A stretch of DNA of 64,000 nt from Gymnogyps californianus (lineage: Eukaryota > Chordata > Aves > Accipitriformes > Cathartidae): the NCBI RefSeq assembly GCF_018139145.2, contig NC_059500.1, forward strand, positions 22,363,437 to 22,427,436, written 5' to 3'. This document shows, one piece after another, positions 37,491 through 50,351 of this stretch (positions are counted from its first letter, which is position 1; each line of letters begins with the position of its first letter). Both the position numbers and the translations under genes were made by a program. The notes below the pieces were generated by a model. The model made no database searches. It was given only the letters and a program-made list of their open reading frames with translations, and was not told where the DNA came from.

Positions 37491-39273
37491 GTAAGGTGAA
37501 AAGTTAGATATGCTCAAATGTGTTGTCTGCTATTAGCTTTGTTAAAGTTACTACTTTTTCATCCTTTTTGAACATTTCTTAGTTCAGTCCCAGCTCAGCT
37601 GTGGCCGCTGCAGATAAACATGGAATGTAGTTGATGAAGAAAAGGTTGAATCATATGCTAAGGATTCTTTCCATTAGTACGACAGTTTGGTCATGCATTA
37701 TTAGATCAGCATGGCACCTTCACCTGTGACAATTTGCACTGCAGAGCGTCCTTCTCTGTGGCTGACCAAGTAGACATGGCATCTTTTTTCACAAGACAGA
37801 TAGCTGCTAGAAATAAGGATTCCCATAACATGTTCTCCATCACTCTAGAATTAGCTTGCTTTGTTTTGTCCTGAAGAAACAGAAAGAATTATAGCATTAA
37901 CTGTATCAATGAATGTACTGATGTATGGTGGTGTGGCATATATACCAGTAAATCGACTTCTGTCTGCAGTAGAAAGGTTGCAGCTTTCTGGCTGCAGTTA
38001 AAATACTGCTGATGTTACCTTCAATAAGCTCTGTCAAAACCAATGCTTCATGTCCTCTTTGGCACATAAAATCAAAACTGTGGATCAGGAACGTGAGAAT
38101 TGTGTCTCAGCATGTTTCCTTCCAAGTTCTCTCTTCCCCATGGCTATCTCAAATGTAGTCTGATCAGTACAATATGTCTTTTATTTGTAGCTCATGTTTT
38201 TGTAGTGCTGCAAAATTTGATCCTTTTGTTTGTTTGTTTGTTTTGGGTTTTTTTCTTTTTTCTGTGCACTGCACAATTATGCTTTGACAACATGTGTCCT
38301 TATAGGAGGTGTCAAAGAAGATAAAGGAGGTGAAGCATCTTAGAGTTCTAGCAGCTAGGAAAGTCAGGGCTTTATTCTGATCACTGAATAAATGGTATAC
38401 TAGCCCTTCTCCTTCTTCTTGTGTTTGTTAAGAAGTCAGTGATTTTAGAGTTCTGGATGGCACTGATTTCTTCATTAGCTACCAAATTTTGAAATTGTTT
38501 GCCTGTCTGTTTTCAGTGGGTGTGCAACTCTTACAATTAGGCGTAGTACATTGATGTGTAGTGAAGTTATTAGCAGTGAGAATAAACAGTAATACTGATA
38601 TTCTGAAGCCTCATTTTCAGATTCAGAGTTAACATTATTGAGAAGAATATTAAAATTGAGTTCTGATACGAGCTTCTGTTTGACTATTGCCAGAACTTTT
38701 GGAGATTTCATTGCCTCATTGAAACTTCGTTTGCATTTTGGAAGTTACCTCTCTAATCACAACCAGACTATTACTTTCAAGTCAAACGGTTATTCTGGAT
38801 GTTCCAAAGAAAGGGGGCATTTATGCAGCTGCATGATCCCTACACACACCCACACATTTCACTAATGAATATGCCACTTAAAACAAGAAGGAAATGTGGC
38901 AGCAGGAAGTGAGGAATGGAGGCAGAAAAATTAAGGAAAAGGTTAATAAGAAACTGTCCTATGCAGTCTTGTGGCTACAAAATAAGGGTATAGCTTTCTG
39001 CTTGCTGCTGTTGCACAGGGTTATGATTACATTTTATGGGAAGGAGAAGGGGAGGAGAAGAGGCTGTCTGAAGAGAAACTGCTGTCCTTAGAGAAATTAC
39101 TATCCTCTTGGCTCTTGATATGGGACACAGAACTGATAGATTTTGCCATCTTCACTAAAAACCTTGTGTAGACCAAATAGTATTTATTGTTTTAAATTAT
39201 GATTGTTTGAGAGTTTTCAGGACAGTGTCTGCAAGCTAAGCTTGAAGGTTGCAAATTACTTCCTTTTCTACAG
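37491..39273. other. MCC intron, 1.8 kb
   Basis: I see no gene or transposon. There is a (tttg)n-like T/G run at about 38224-38260 and a short GA-rich run at 39040-39062. Confidence 0.8.
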
Positions 39274-39414
39274 CCGTATTGAGCACTTGAAATCCCAGAA
39301 TGACTTGTTGACAATAACACTGGAAGAGTGCAAGAGCAATGCTGAGAGGATGAGCATGCTTGTTGGAAAGTACGAGTCCAATGCCACAGCCCTCAGGCTT
39401 GCATTGCAGTACAG
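39274..39414 (+). CDS. MCC: MCC exon (window exon 9)
   Basis: One base completes the split Ser. Forty-six codons follow: RIEHLKSQNDLLTITLEECK, then SNAERMSMLVGKYESNATAL, then RLALQY, then AG of another split Ser. The acceptor cttccttttctacag is strong and the donor is AG|GTATGT. This is the core of the domain that I recall as family-defining for MCC and USHBP1 (Pfam MCC-bdg_PDZ). It is essentially invariant against the human protein as I remember it, which argues for strong constraint. Confidence 0.97.
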
Positions 39415-40633
39415 GTATGTACCTACACAGAGGGTGTCTCAGCCAGAAAAAGAGGGAGTGGGGGAGACTTGATAGAAGTCTTTGAGAGTGAAATTGTTCG
39501 TGTGCCGTAGTAATACATTTTCTTTTTGTTTCCTCCCTGAAAAAGTGCCCCTTTGGTTAAACTACTTAACAAACTACAGAAATGAAGTTATTGATACAAG
39601 TGTATTTCAACTCTAGTTCACCAGCAGTAGGGAACTCAATCTAATAGAAATATACAGATTTATCTTTTCATTTTTAAATACTGAATTAACATTTGAATTA
39701 GGGGTTGTGTGTAGGCTCAAACTGTCTCTGCTGTATCTGGTCTTAAGGTACAGGTATTGATACAGATGTTAAGCTGGCACCTTTCACAAAACCAGTGGAC
39801 CAAAGAGTAGTAGTCTACTCCACGTAATTCAGAGTGACTTTATATTACATCAGTTGGAATTGTGGGTGAATTGCTTCATATTTGGTTACAGGTATCTAAA
39901 TTTGCTTTAAACTGTATGTAAAAAGATGGTGTCATTTAACTCCTTCAGCTGCAACTAATGTGGAACAGGCAGTTCTGGTCTTAAGACAAATTGTGTGCCT
40001 TTTAAAGAATGTATTCTGTTACTGTCAGCCTTGAGCACATTACAAGGAAATGTAAATTGCAAATAGGTATATTAATGTATGTATTTTCAAAAACATTAAA
40101 ATGCAACAGGAATGAGTGACTCACAACTGTATTTAGAAGTTGTTGTGTTGTAAGGAGGAAAATCTTACAGCCAGGACAGAGCAACAGGTATTCTTCTTGT
40201 CTTGTCTTTTCTTCTTACTATACTTTGTATAGTATAGTTATATAGTAGAGTATAGAATACTGTGTTTTGTATAGTAGGAAGGCCTGAAAGAAGTTTCTCA
40301 AAGGGATCACGTCAACCATGAGTCATATTGTTGACTGTTTCAAACGTGCTTCTGGAGCTTACTTTACATCAGGTCATTCTCTTCTGTTTTAACTTGTTAC
40401 ATTACTTGAGGCCAACCTGGGACCGTCATAAGGAAGGAGAGACTGTTGAATGCTTGTGGTAGAAGCTATGTGTCTTATGTCATTTAATATCCCTGCTGCT
40501 AGACTAGTAGTAGGGAATCATGCAGTTCATCAGCTACCTCTTTTTTTTGTTGCTGTTGCAGGTATTCTTCCCCTCTGAATTGCAGATATATTTTGTGTGA
40601 TTTTTGTTTTCTGTGGTTTGTTTTCTCTTTCAG
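39415..40633. other. MCC intron, 1.2 kb
   Basis: The only distinct item is the TATAG-type low-complexity repeat at 40217-40276. A T run (40541-40548) lies near the acceptor side. Confidence 0.8.
40217..40276. repeat. Degenerate (TATAG)n simple repeat
   Basis: Imperfect tandem tatag/tatac units include ctatac...gtatag, which is self-complementary. It could vary in length between individuals. Confidence 0.7.
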
Positions 40634-40734
40634 TGAACAGTGCATAGAAGCGTATGAGCTGCTGTTGGCATTGGCAGAAAGTGAGCAGAGTCTCATTCTT
40701 GGGCAGTTCAGAGCTGCAGGTGTTGGTTCTGTTG
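40634..40734 (+). CDS. MCC: MCC exon (window exon 10)
   Basis: One base completes Ser, then 33 codons read EQCIEAYELLLALAESEQSL and ILGQFRAAGVGSV, plus G of a split Gly. The acceptor is ttttctctttcag and the donor TTG|GTAAGA. EQCIEAYELLLALAESE completes the MCC/USHBP1 domain. The end of the exon is a Gly-rich turn. The human junction reads GSSPGDQSGDEN as I recall it and here it reads GSVGDQTGDEN, so this bird form is one residue shorter at the exon border. Confidence 0.95.
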
Positions 40735-43343
40735 GTAAGATGTCAATCATTTTATTTAAATTTTTATTTTTGCATGTCAGTTAGCATTAGAGTTAGTTGT
40801 AACGGTGAATCATCTCATGACCCATCACTTAAGAATGCTAGCTGATTTTTTCTTGTTTTTAACTGATTGAATCATTTTACACACCCAGAAAATAAGGGAA
40901 AAGAAAAAGAGAGACTGGAATTAAATCATAAAATTCACCAGCAATTTAAATTAACCTATGTATACTACCACAAGGGGATGCCTATTCTGGCAGCGGTGAG
41001 GCTGCTACAGGCATGCAACTGTACAGAGTGGAATTATTCAGCAATACTCATGAGCATATGTGGCTTGGGGCCATAGAGCTGTGGTAACTGCAAGTACAGA
41101 TTTTGTTTGAACCAGCAACACTGACCCCCTAGAAGTTGAGTATAGTCTATGAAAAACTGAGATTAAGACAATACAAAGGTAGCATTGAGTAGTTACCAAA
41201 AAAAACAAAAAAAAGGGCTCTAGTTTTTCACCCCACATTTTACCTTTGCTCTGAAATTTTAAAACATTCTATCTTATGTTTTACTGTGTTGTCAGGGATA
41301 TTAGCCTATGTGTTCTGGATTTTTCTTATTTTGTGGGTAGTTAATCTTGTGGCTAGGTATTGTTTTTTAATATGCTGTTCGCTAAGTAGTGGAATGAGCC
41401 ACTATCATAGGTACAGTTCAGAAGTGTTTGGAGCTTGACATTGCTGCTGGCTCCACTTTCTGATAGAATGAGGTGTTTACACAAAGAACGTTAATCTGGG
41501 TTTTATAGTCCCATTCCTTTTACTGATAGGAGAAGGTAGCCATAGTAATCTTCAAGCAGAAAGAGGGAAGACCTTCAGAGAGAGAAGAATAGCTCGTCAT
41601 GCTGTGCTGAGGCATAATAACTGCCTGGTTGAGACAGTATTATAGGGCTAGCTTCTCAGGAATCACTGAAATGTGAATGGAGAGCTTTTAGAGACAGAGT
41701 GACCATCTGGCTTTAGAGCCACAGGACTGACATGGTCAGCCTCTTGTTTCAGATGACTAGATGCACTCAGCCCACAGTCGCTGTGCTGCTAACCATGCCC
41801 TTTATTTTGTATCTCTCCCCATGCTAGAAGCAGGTCCTTGTGTACCTGTCTTGGCTTGTGCAGTGTGTGCCATACACTAAACATTAGAGTGCATGTGTGA
41901 GATTTTCATCCACCTTTCTTCCAGACTCTGGTCATTCCTTTCCACAATGTGCTAGGGAGCTTTCCCTGCTGGCAGAGATCAGGGGCCAGCAAAATTGAAT
42001 TTAGTCTTGGATTTTCTATTCACATAGGTGGCAGAAAGAAATCTTAGAAGGGAGAAATACTTAGGGTTTCATCTCACATGCATTTTATGAAAGAAAGCAT
42101 AGTTTAGTTTTTATGTAGGTGTCTTTCTACAGCTCTTAATCATGGTAGTATCAGTTACAGCCCTGTGATAGAAATAGTGCCAATTTCCCGTTACCTAACA
42201 CAGCTTGGAGGAAGTTGTGTTTGGTTTATGTACCTTTACTTCACCGTGAAATTTGATTAAAACACCTAGATAACCTGACAGATTTTTGGTTTGAAGATCA
42301 GTCAAGTTTTGTATCAACACCTCTGAGTAAAAAATTCATGGGAGTTGCTTCTGCATCACTTAGAGCTGAGCATATCCAGCTGCTTTTAACAGAACATTCT
42401 CCCTTCCTTTTTTCCACATTAATGTTATTTCTAGTGCACACACTTCACTGAGCAAGTGTGAAGTATGGGTAATTGGTCTTTGACTCGAATAAGGATGAAA
42501 TTAGAATCTCACATAGAGCAAACTGGGGGTTTTTTATACTCTCTGACATCTCTGCATTGTATTTGGTAAAGTATTAGTATATTGTAGCTTTGTTCAGACT
42601 TTCAGTGTAGCCACTAATGTGTCTTACTTTAATGACTTGACTCAAGTCCTAGCTGGCTGGAGTTAGGACTATAAGAATGGTGACAGTGGTGGGTTCTGTC
42701 CTGCCTCTGCTGAAGGGATGGCTTACCAGGTGCATAGACGCTGCATAACCACTAGAAATTATAGCAAATTAATAAACACCAGTGCTAGTTTTCTTTTGGT
42801 TTAATATGCATGACTGTAAACTCTGAAAGGCTGCTTCTACACAGTGAGGCAGTTCTTCCAGCTGGAAAGGTAACCTGTAAGAAGGTGTTCTGGCCAACCA
42901 TTAGGCTTGAGATAAAGGTGCTTGCAAGAAAAAGCACTGGAAATGACTGCACTGTGAACAGCACTGGACTGATTGGAGTAGGAGTTGTAATTTAGGTTGA
43001 GGCTTTTCCGGTGTATTATTAATTTGAGCACCCTAACCTAATCCTAATGCACAATGCACACCCTTACAAACAGACAAGCTAGCTAAGATAAAACATCACT
43101 TAAGACGTGTACCTGGAGCAACAGGTACCTGGAGCTTGTGGCTGGGAGGGGGATGCATTCAGGCCAGTAGCCCAGTTACCACTGATGCTCACACAGGAGT
43201 GAAGTTGCTTTTACATCACAGATTGCTAATTTATTGTCATCGTCTTGGTATAAACTGAGAGTGCATAGAAGCATCTCTACTCTTGCCTTAATTTCTATTA
43301 CTCTCCTCAAAGCTCTGAAACAGATTGTTTGCTTGAAAACTAG
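40735..43343. other. MCC intron, 2.6 kb
   Basis: No element was recognised. There is a small direct duplication of gtacctggagc at 43109-43119 and 43125-43135. The 3' end has a distal pyrimidine stretch (ttctattactctcctc), then CAG at 43321-43323, then the productive but weak acceptor at 43342-43343. Confidence 0.8.
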
Positions 43344-43527
43344 GGGACCAGACAGGTGATGAAAACATCACCCAGATGCTTAAGAGAGCTCATGACTGCA
43401 GGAAGACAGCTGAGAACGCAGCAAAAGCCTTGCTCATGAAACTAGATGGGAGCTGCGGGGGAGCCTATGCGATCACTGGCTGTAGCGTGCAGCCCTGGGA
43501 AAGCCTGTCATCCAACAGCCACACAAG
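43344..43527 (+). CDS. MCC: MCC exon (window exon 11)
   Basis: Two bases complete Gly, then 60 codons: DQTGDENITQMLKRAHDCRK, then TAENAAKALLMKLDGSCGGA, then YAITGCSVQPWESLSSNSHT, then AG of a split Ser. The donor is AAG|GTAACT. The acceptor is poor: the 18 bases before it (gtttgcttgaaaactag) hold few pyrimidines and another CAG lies 20 nt upstream at 43321-43323. Splicing there would put TAG in frame at 43341-43343, so 43344 must be the productive start. The segment has a short helix followed by a Cys/Trp-containing loop and the start of a serine-rich stretch. Confidence 0.94.
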
Positions 43528-46500
43528 GTAACTGCAACTCATCTGCTCTCCTAATCCCCAAGCGTTTGATTTCAGAACAGAAGTTATGTTGTGTTGTATT
43601 GTATTTGCTGAACTACCTCCCTCACCTCAGTCCACTGGCTTCTTTGCTTTGATTTGTAAGTCACCATGCCTCAGTGGTCTAATTGTCTTTAGACTTTGAG
43701 CAGCTCCAACCAAGAAGGGTTTTGTATATATTTGTTGCAAATGAGTGACTCTGAACTTTGATCTTCCTCATAAAGGGCAAAACCATTACATTTGTTTTAC
43801 TTCAGTGACTTTCTTGCTGTTTTATTGGAACTCAAATCATGTACTTCTTATTCATATCTATTGCGTGCGGACAGCACAGATGTACGGAGAACCAGAGATC
43901 AGAAGTATGCTTCCATCGGCATTTTGGAGTGCTCAAGAATTGTTTTCTGAATGTTGCAAATCCAGCCATTTTGTTTTAAACCATTTCCTCTCCCTTCTTG
44001 TTCCCCCTTGCCCCCCTCCAAATTCTTCCTTCCCATACTATTCTTTCACACATGGAGTGGCAAACGAACATCATGACACACAGAGTGGCTTCTTCCAGAA
44101 AAGGCTGGATATTGCAATTTTTCTGAAGACCTATAAAATAATGAAACTTAAATGAGCTATTATTGCAGAAGTGTTCCAGTTCACATACATCTGCTAGCAG
44201 CTTCATTTTGAGTCGTTGCCTGCCTGCAGTGTAGTTGTACTCTGTGCAGTGAATATGTGTGCTTGTGTATGGATACGAATTTGGCAAGCATCCTGGATAA
44301 ATATAGATGAACATTTTTCTTTTTAAAAGTTATTTTGGTTTCTCAGATTCACTCTAAAACTTCATTTTAATTCAGTTTTTGAGCCAGTTCTTTATTCAAA
44401 CGCTGTCATTTTTTGACACTTTTATAAGTTTATTTTAGTACTATATCATTTCCTCTTCTTGCTGATGCCTCCTCCAAAGGATCTTATTTCCTGCCATGTG
44501 ACTAACATGGAATAGCTAAAAAGTGAGCAAAAAGGTAACCTGAGGGAACAGGATCCAAATGTGAGGTAAATTTTAATGTTTTATTCAAAGGAGTTTTATG
44601 GTGCACTTTCAGTCCAAGAAAGCTGTATCTTTATATAGAAATTAATGTGGCAGCATCTGCGCTAGTAACACATTGATCACTCATTGTACCAAAAGTATTT
44701 ACTGGCCTTGGAAAGAAATTATACAACGCAGTTTCAAATACTTGAATTGCCTCAGTCTGTGTGCACTTAAGCTGTATCTACAGCTGCATGTGAGCATGTT
44801 GTAAGTGGCCACACGTAGCAGCACCTCTACCTGTGCTGAGCTTGTTCTCCATTCTATTATTTGAAAGGGTCATTTTCGGTTGTTCATAACTACCTCAGTA
44901 TTTTTCTTCCTTGTGAGATATCTGATATGTAGTCAAGGCAAAATTTTTTTTTCTTGAAAACAATTTAGATAGTTTCCAGTATTGACAGGGGAGAAATTGG
45001 GGGTGGGGGTGGTGTTCCTCTTTTAGTGTTTGTTCTCCTAGCCTTTCACTGAAAGTATTTGGTAGGAGTATAGTCTCTACAGTCCTTGCTTTGTTGAACA
45101 TCATTTTTGGTTTTTTGAGGAGGAGGAGAAGGGAGTGAGATGTGTGTGTTTGGGGAGGAAAATCATCCCTCGTGCTTGTTGTTTACTGTGAACTTTTGTT
45201 GATCAGGTGGCAATGTGTGTATGTGTGCACGTAATGTGTTGGCTGAGTGGATAAAGTTTCAGCAGAGTATGATTAAAATGGCATAGCATTTCAAATTTCA
45301 TCAGTATAAACTGTGTCATGAAATGTAAAAATGCAAATATAAATGCTTCTGTGTGCAAGAGATGTTTTAGCTTGAGTCATTATCATTGTAGGATAGTATT
45401 TTCTGGCATGGAGCAAGATATTGTACTGAATAAGGTAACTATTATTATTTGCTTTGATGTGTGTGGAACATGAGAGAGAAAAGCTGCTCTCACTCACCCA
45501 AAGGGCACACAGCAAGTCAGGAACTTGTCATATGGGCATCCTGATCTGATCATGACTTGTACATTGTCGTCCCTCTCCCCCCCACACACCCCCAATGTAA
45601 TTTGTCTTTGTCTAAACATACATAGCAGTGAAAGTATTTCTGAAACTTTAGCTTCTCCATGAAATACAAATCTTCGCTTCTTCCCTTCTGTTGTGTTCAA
45701 GTGGTATGTGGTAGAGGTGTTTTCAGATTTCTCCTTCCTGTGGACCCTGTGTCAAAATAGAGGCATCTCCTCGTCAACTTACAGACGCATGACGCTGTGC
45801 CAGCACATAGATGGAAAATCTGTGTTGGTTCAAAAGGCACACACTTTTCTATATTTATATCAGTAAATGTTCTATCTCAGGTTTAAAAAATGGAAGATTT
45901 TGTCTTTAATTCTCCTCTCCCTATCATTCTCGGTCCTTTTTGTTTCTCTCCAGGACCCTAATCCTGGTTTTTGGAGTTACACTGCCTGTGTTGTCAGCTC
46001 TCTCAACCCATTCATGTGTGCTCCCTTGTCACTTGGCTCCCTGCTGCTCTAGACAGACTTCCCATTGCCCCAGAGCTCCAGCCCTCTCTGATTCTTTGAT
46101 GTTGATGGTTTCCATTTCTTTTCCTTTTCCTTTACAATAGCAATCCAAGCAGAGATAGGAAAGCAGACTGCGGATTTCTAGCTGTTCCTGCAGGCTTAAT
46201 GTTTTTTATTTGTCTTAAAGAACTTGGCAGTCTGTAAAACTGGGGAGTAGAACAAGCCCACATCACTAGCGAGTGCTGTGTGAGCCACCATTTGGGGACC
46301 ACTGCACTGAAATGAAAACATTTTTACATTATGTGGTTCAAACGTACTCCGAATCTGCAAGACTGATCTTTTGCCATAGCTGTTTTCGTGTTGTAGGCTT
46401 TTAGTTGCAGATGTGTGTTGCTACCTTTTCCCTTTGAAGCCAACTGAGTAAAGAGGTAGTGGGATGATGAAAACTCTCCTTTGCTGAGACTTTTGACAAA

Positions 46501-46681
46501 GGAGTAATTCTTCCTGCTGTTAGAAATCCTGTAGAATAGGGACTTATAATGGAATTGTTGACCCATCTTTAACTTTGGCATTTCAAATGAGATTCTGAAT
46601 GTCACATCATTGAACACATTACTGAGAAATGCTTGGTGAGCCACTAGTGACAAGTGGTTAAAGACTGTAAAAGGGAGCAAC

Positions 46682-46712
46682 TGAAATGAAAAGAAATGAA
46701 ATGCAATGAAAG
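46682..46712 (+). repeat. (GAAAT)n-like short tandem repeat
   Basis: About six imperfect units (gaaat, gaaaag, aaatg, gcaatg) run in tandem. It is a minor microsatellite. Confidence 0.65.
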
Positions 46713-47719
46713 AGCATCACAGAGGTTGTTACTGGTGAAGTGAATAAAAATAACAGCAAGCATCTCAACTCATTTGGCTGGCAGCAGCACAATAATGTTG
46801 CCAATTCATTTTTTGAAAATAGAAATAGGTCTGCAGTGTAGTTGGAAGTCATAATTATTTTAATGGACAGAAGTTAACTATAGAACACATATTGCCAGCA
46901 AGGTTTGACTGATTGCACCTTAAAAAGAAAGAAAAAAAAGAGAAGGGTTCCAGTTGTAACACTGACTGAAAACAGTGGGTTTTATTCCCTGCAGTGCTAG
47001 TAAGCCCAACCTTACGTCTGGATTCATGAGGGGAAAGATGTGGTCTCTTATATGCAAAGGGAATTCTCTTCAGTATTATGCAGTGTGACAAAATATCTGA
47101 ACTCAGCCAAATGTAGGACTATATCTCTCATCAAAATCACCTCAGATTTCAGATAAGTAGCTAACAGACAAGATTATCTTGGCTGAAGTGTACAAATAAG
47201 TTATTTAGAAATATCCCAACAGATATCTTAATGTTATCTATGTAACACTTCATTGCTGGACTGAAGTAGTCTCAGAAGGAAGCAGAGTAGTTTCACCAAA
47301 GGTTCTGATTTTAGCCAAATATACTGTTGTTTGTCTTCTGGCTGGTTGAAGTATTTTTCAGTTTCTCAGGAAGTTACTATCTTTTGGCATTGTGCTGTTT
47401 CAGATCTCAAGCCACAACATTCACCTAGAACATGGTTGGCCCATGTATACTGTGTATCAAATGCATTCTTCAAAGTGTAAGGTTGCATGCAGACATTCAA
47501 GCAAGTTTTGTGGATTCAGTTCTGACAGCATTATTTTAGTTCTATCAACTTTTGTATTATCTGCACCATTGCTGAATTGCAGATTTATTTATTGACTTGA
47601 TTTTTAACAGATGAACTGAAGCTTATACAGGGTTTTATGGACAAAATTTTTGTAGTGTACAGAAGTTACTCACGCAGAGGCACTGTTGGAAGCCTCATTT
47701 ATATCCATCCACTGCATTT

Positions 47720-47758
47720 TATACACGCACATGTGCATGCGAACACACGCATGCATGC
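47720..47758. repeat. Alternating purine-pyrimidine tract (Z-DNA-prone)
   Basis: Strict alternation runs 22 bases (47720-47741, tatacacgcacatgtgcatg onward) and, after one break, 16 more (acacacgcatgcatgc). CG, CA and GC steps dominate, which is the composition that favours left-handed DNA under supercoiling. Confidence 0.8.
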
Positions 47759-48483
47759 CAGCAAATAAAACTGCATGTTATACTGTACCAACCGGCATAT
47801 TTTCCACAGGCCGTATGTGAAAATTAATTTGACATCATCCAGGCATGACATCATTGTAACAGACTTGAAGGATGAAGTGAGTGGAAAGAACATTTCTCTT
47901 TGCTTGTTGTGAATACAACCGCAGTGAGAATGACCAGATTGATGTTGTATTCCCTCCAGGTGTGATGAAATTGTGATCCTTTCTCTATCCTTACCTACAT
48001 GCTTGAGAAATGAGAAACAGCACATCTTTTACAACAGTTTCATGTGGTTTTTGGATGGATGCATTATACTACATATGTATTCTGTCAGTCTGTTTTCCTT
48101 TGTCCTGATTGCTGTTAGAAGGGAAAGCAATATCTGAAATTCAGGATCATATGCTCACCAGCTGCGGGCCCTTAAATAGAGCAGCAACGGACTAGCATTA
48201 TGGCTGTGGAGAGCTGTATGGTGGGGCTTTTGGGGGAACACACCCTGGCAGAGCTGTGCTGTGGGAGTTCAGAAACACTGCAGCGTTGTTTCCGTCCCTC
48301 ATCATGCAGCCTCATTTTTACAACAGTCCAAAGTGGGCTTTGCACCCCAGCTTTCTGCAACCCATACTGCTTCCAGTCTTCTGGGTGGGGGCTTGCTGCT
48401 AGATGTCGTGGGGAGAGGGAAGGTTCTTGTCCCCTTGTGTGCTGGCTGAGACAGCTTCCTCGCTAAGCTCCCCTCACTTTCTT

Positions 48484-48587
48484 AAAAAAAGGAAAAAAAA
48501 GAAAAAAAAAAAAAGAGGAGCAGCTTGCTAGCAATTTACCAGAGGAGCCAACTCAGCTGCAGACAGGCAGGCAGGCAGGCAGCCAGG
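48484..48587. repeat. A-rich tract followed by (CAGG)4 repeat
   Basis: At 48484-48514 there is nearly pure A broken by single G or GG (for example gaaaaaaaaaaaaag). At 48564-48579 there are four CAGG units, followed by a degenerate CAGCCAGG. There is no polyadenylation signal or clear retrocopy upstream of the A tract. Confidence 0.8.
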
Positions 48588-50321
48588 ACTGAAGTAAAAG
48601 CAGCCTGAGTATCACTGGCAACAACCCAGACTGCCTTCCGCAGTTTGGACTGCTCTCCCCTAAAATATACGTGCATAGCTGTGGATCTTTAAGGGCCAAA
48701 ATCTGTGAATATCCAGTGAGTACAAGGTCCAACACAACTTAACAATAGACTTTCAGCATTTTTGCCCAGGCTTCATTCTCAGCAGGAGAGTTAGGTTTTC
48801 TTTCCTTTGCAGGCGAAAACTGAGATGAGCTCTTTGTGTCCCAAGATTTGAAGCCTGTATAGGCTTTAAAAGCTGTCCTTCCTCCAACAACAGCTGTTTT
48901 ACATTTAATCCAGAAAAGCTGTGCAATTGCTGTCTTTGGGTGCTGAGGAAACTTGCAACATGACTTCAGTACAGAATTAAGTATTTCTCACATTGTCTAT
49001 CCCCATGATTTTTATATCAATATCTACTTCAGAGAGGTATCTTTAGACTCAGTAAAGCAAGATTTATTAAGTGTTTCAAGATTCTCTAATGAAGAACAAA
49101 GTATGAACAAAAATTTGTTTCAGCCTGAAAGGGTTTATATGTAGTGTAGGTACTGGGTGTTTTTAGCTTCACTGCAGATGGAAACGGATGAAAACAAAAG
49201 CAAAGACCAGTTTAAATATGGCACCTATTATCCCTAAGAAAAGGAAGGAATAATGGGAAATTGACGGACAACTGTAGTAAAGAACTGTAATGCGATATTT
49301 CATGAGAGGGAAGGATTTTGAGAAATCTCTGTAGAGCTGCCAGTTCTCCATCTCCAAGGCTGTGCTTGGAATTTGTGGGAAGATTGGCAATTATTTGAGG
49401 CTCTTAAAAATCAATGTAGCTTTAGCTGAAGTAGGCTTGATTTTTCTCTTTTCTTTTGGTTCTATCTTGATAGGCTTCCCCTTTTTCACATGCATAATAT
49501 ATTTTAGGACATCACCCTGACTCTCACAGCATGTAGCGGGTGGGGCTTTTTTTCTTCCTACAAAAATGTTGAACAGCAGTGCAATTTGATACAGAAAGTG
49601 ATTTATTCCCCTGCTGATAACTGAGATCATCTAGCATTCCAGACAAGCACAGTTAATGGATGACTTATCCCTCACCCGGCAGCTGATTACAGGACCTCAG
49701 GAGACAGCAGGCAGCTTTGAGTGAGGTTATAGAAACAACACGGCATTTTATTTTCCTTTTAGTGTTATTGCAACTATATTCAGCCATGGAATGCTACAGC
49801 GGTATCAGTCTCGGCCCCCTGCAGCATTGGCATGCGTGTAGGTGGGTAGGCAGCACTGAGCCACCCTTGCTCTAAGACGTTAGTTCTCCCTTTCTGCGAT
49901 CTCTGTGTAAACGTTTGTGGGGCAGACTAACGAGCAGTCATTTGTTTGATGCCTGTAGATAGGAGAAGTTCCGCCAAGTCTGATGATGACTTTTTATTAA
50001 AAATCCTGCTAACTTATAGGTTGGTTTTAAACCCCTCCAGCCCTGAAGGAATGTCAGTGTACTGAGGAATACACCTTAACATGAATTGAAGGATGCTACC
50101 TCCTGGCAGCTGCCAGTGGAATTTTGCTCAGGTTGATTCTTACAAGTATCCATTAAAACTATCTGAGATGATAACTGGTATTGCCATCAGCAGAGATAAA
50201 TGAGGTCTGGGCTGATTCTTTTTTCTTAGCAGATGCTTCTTCCCAAGGAAGATGAAGACTCAGTGGCTGAGCAGCAGAGAAGCTTGCCCTGCTAGGGTAT
50301 TGCTAAGAACTCTTAAGTAGC

Positions 50322-50351
50322 TTTTTTTTTTATTATTATTAAAAAAAAAAA
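50322..50351. repeat. T10 / A11 inverted repeat
   Basis: Ten T (50322-50331, counting into the next block), then attattatt, then eleven A, can fold as a simple AT hairpin. It is probably a mutated poly-T/poly-A microsatellite. Confidence 0.75.

Noticed and set aside
43745..44155. 136-codon plus open frame with hydrophobic stretches
   Set aside because: Phe/Leu/Ser-rich translation of pyrimidine-rich intron DNA; no signal peptide logic, no homology recognised.
44999..45010. G runs suggesting a G-quadruplex
   Set aside because: Only two long G runs are present, so the four-tract rule is not met.
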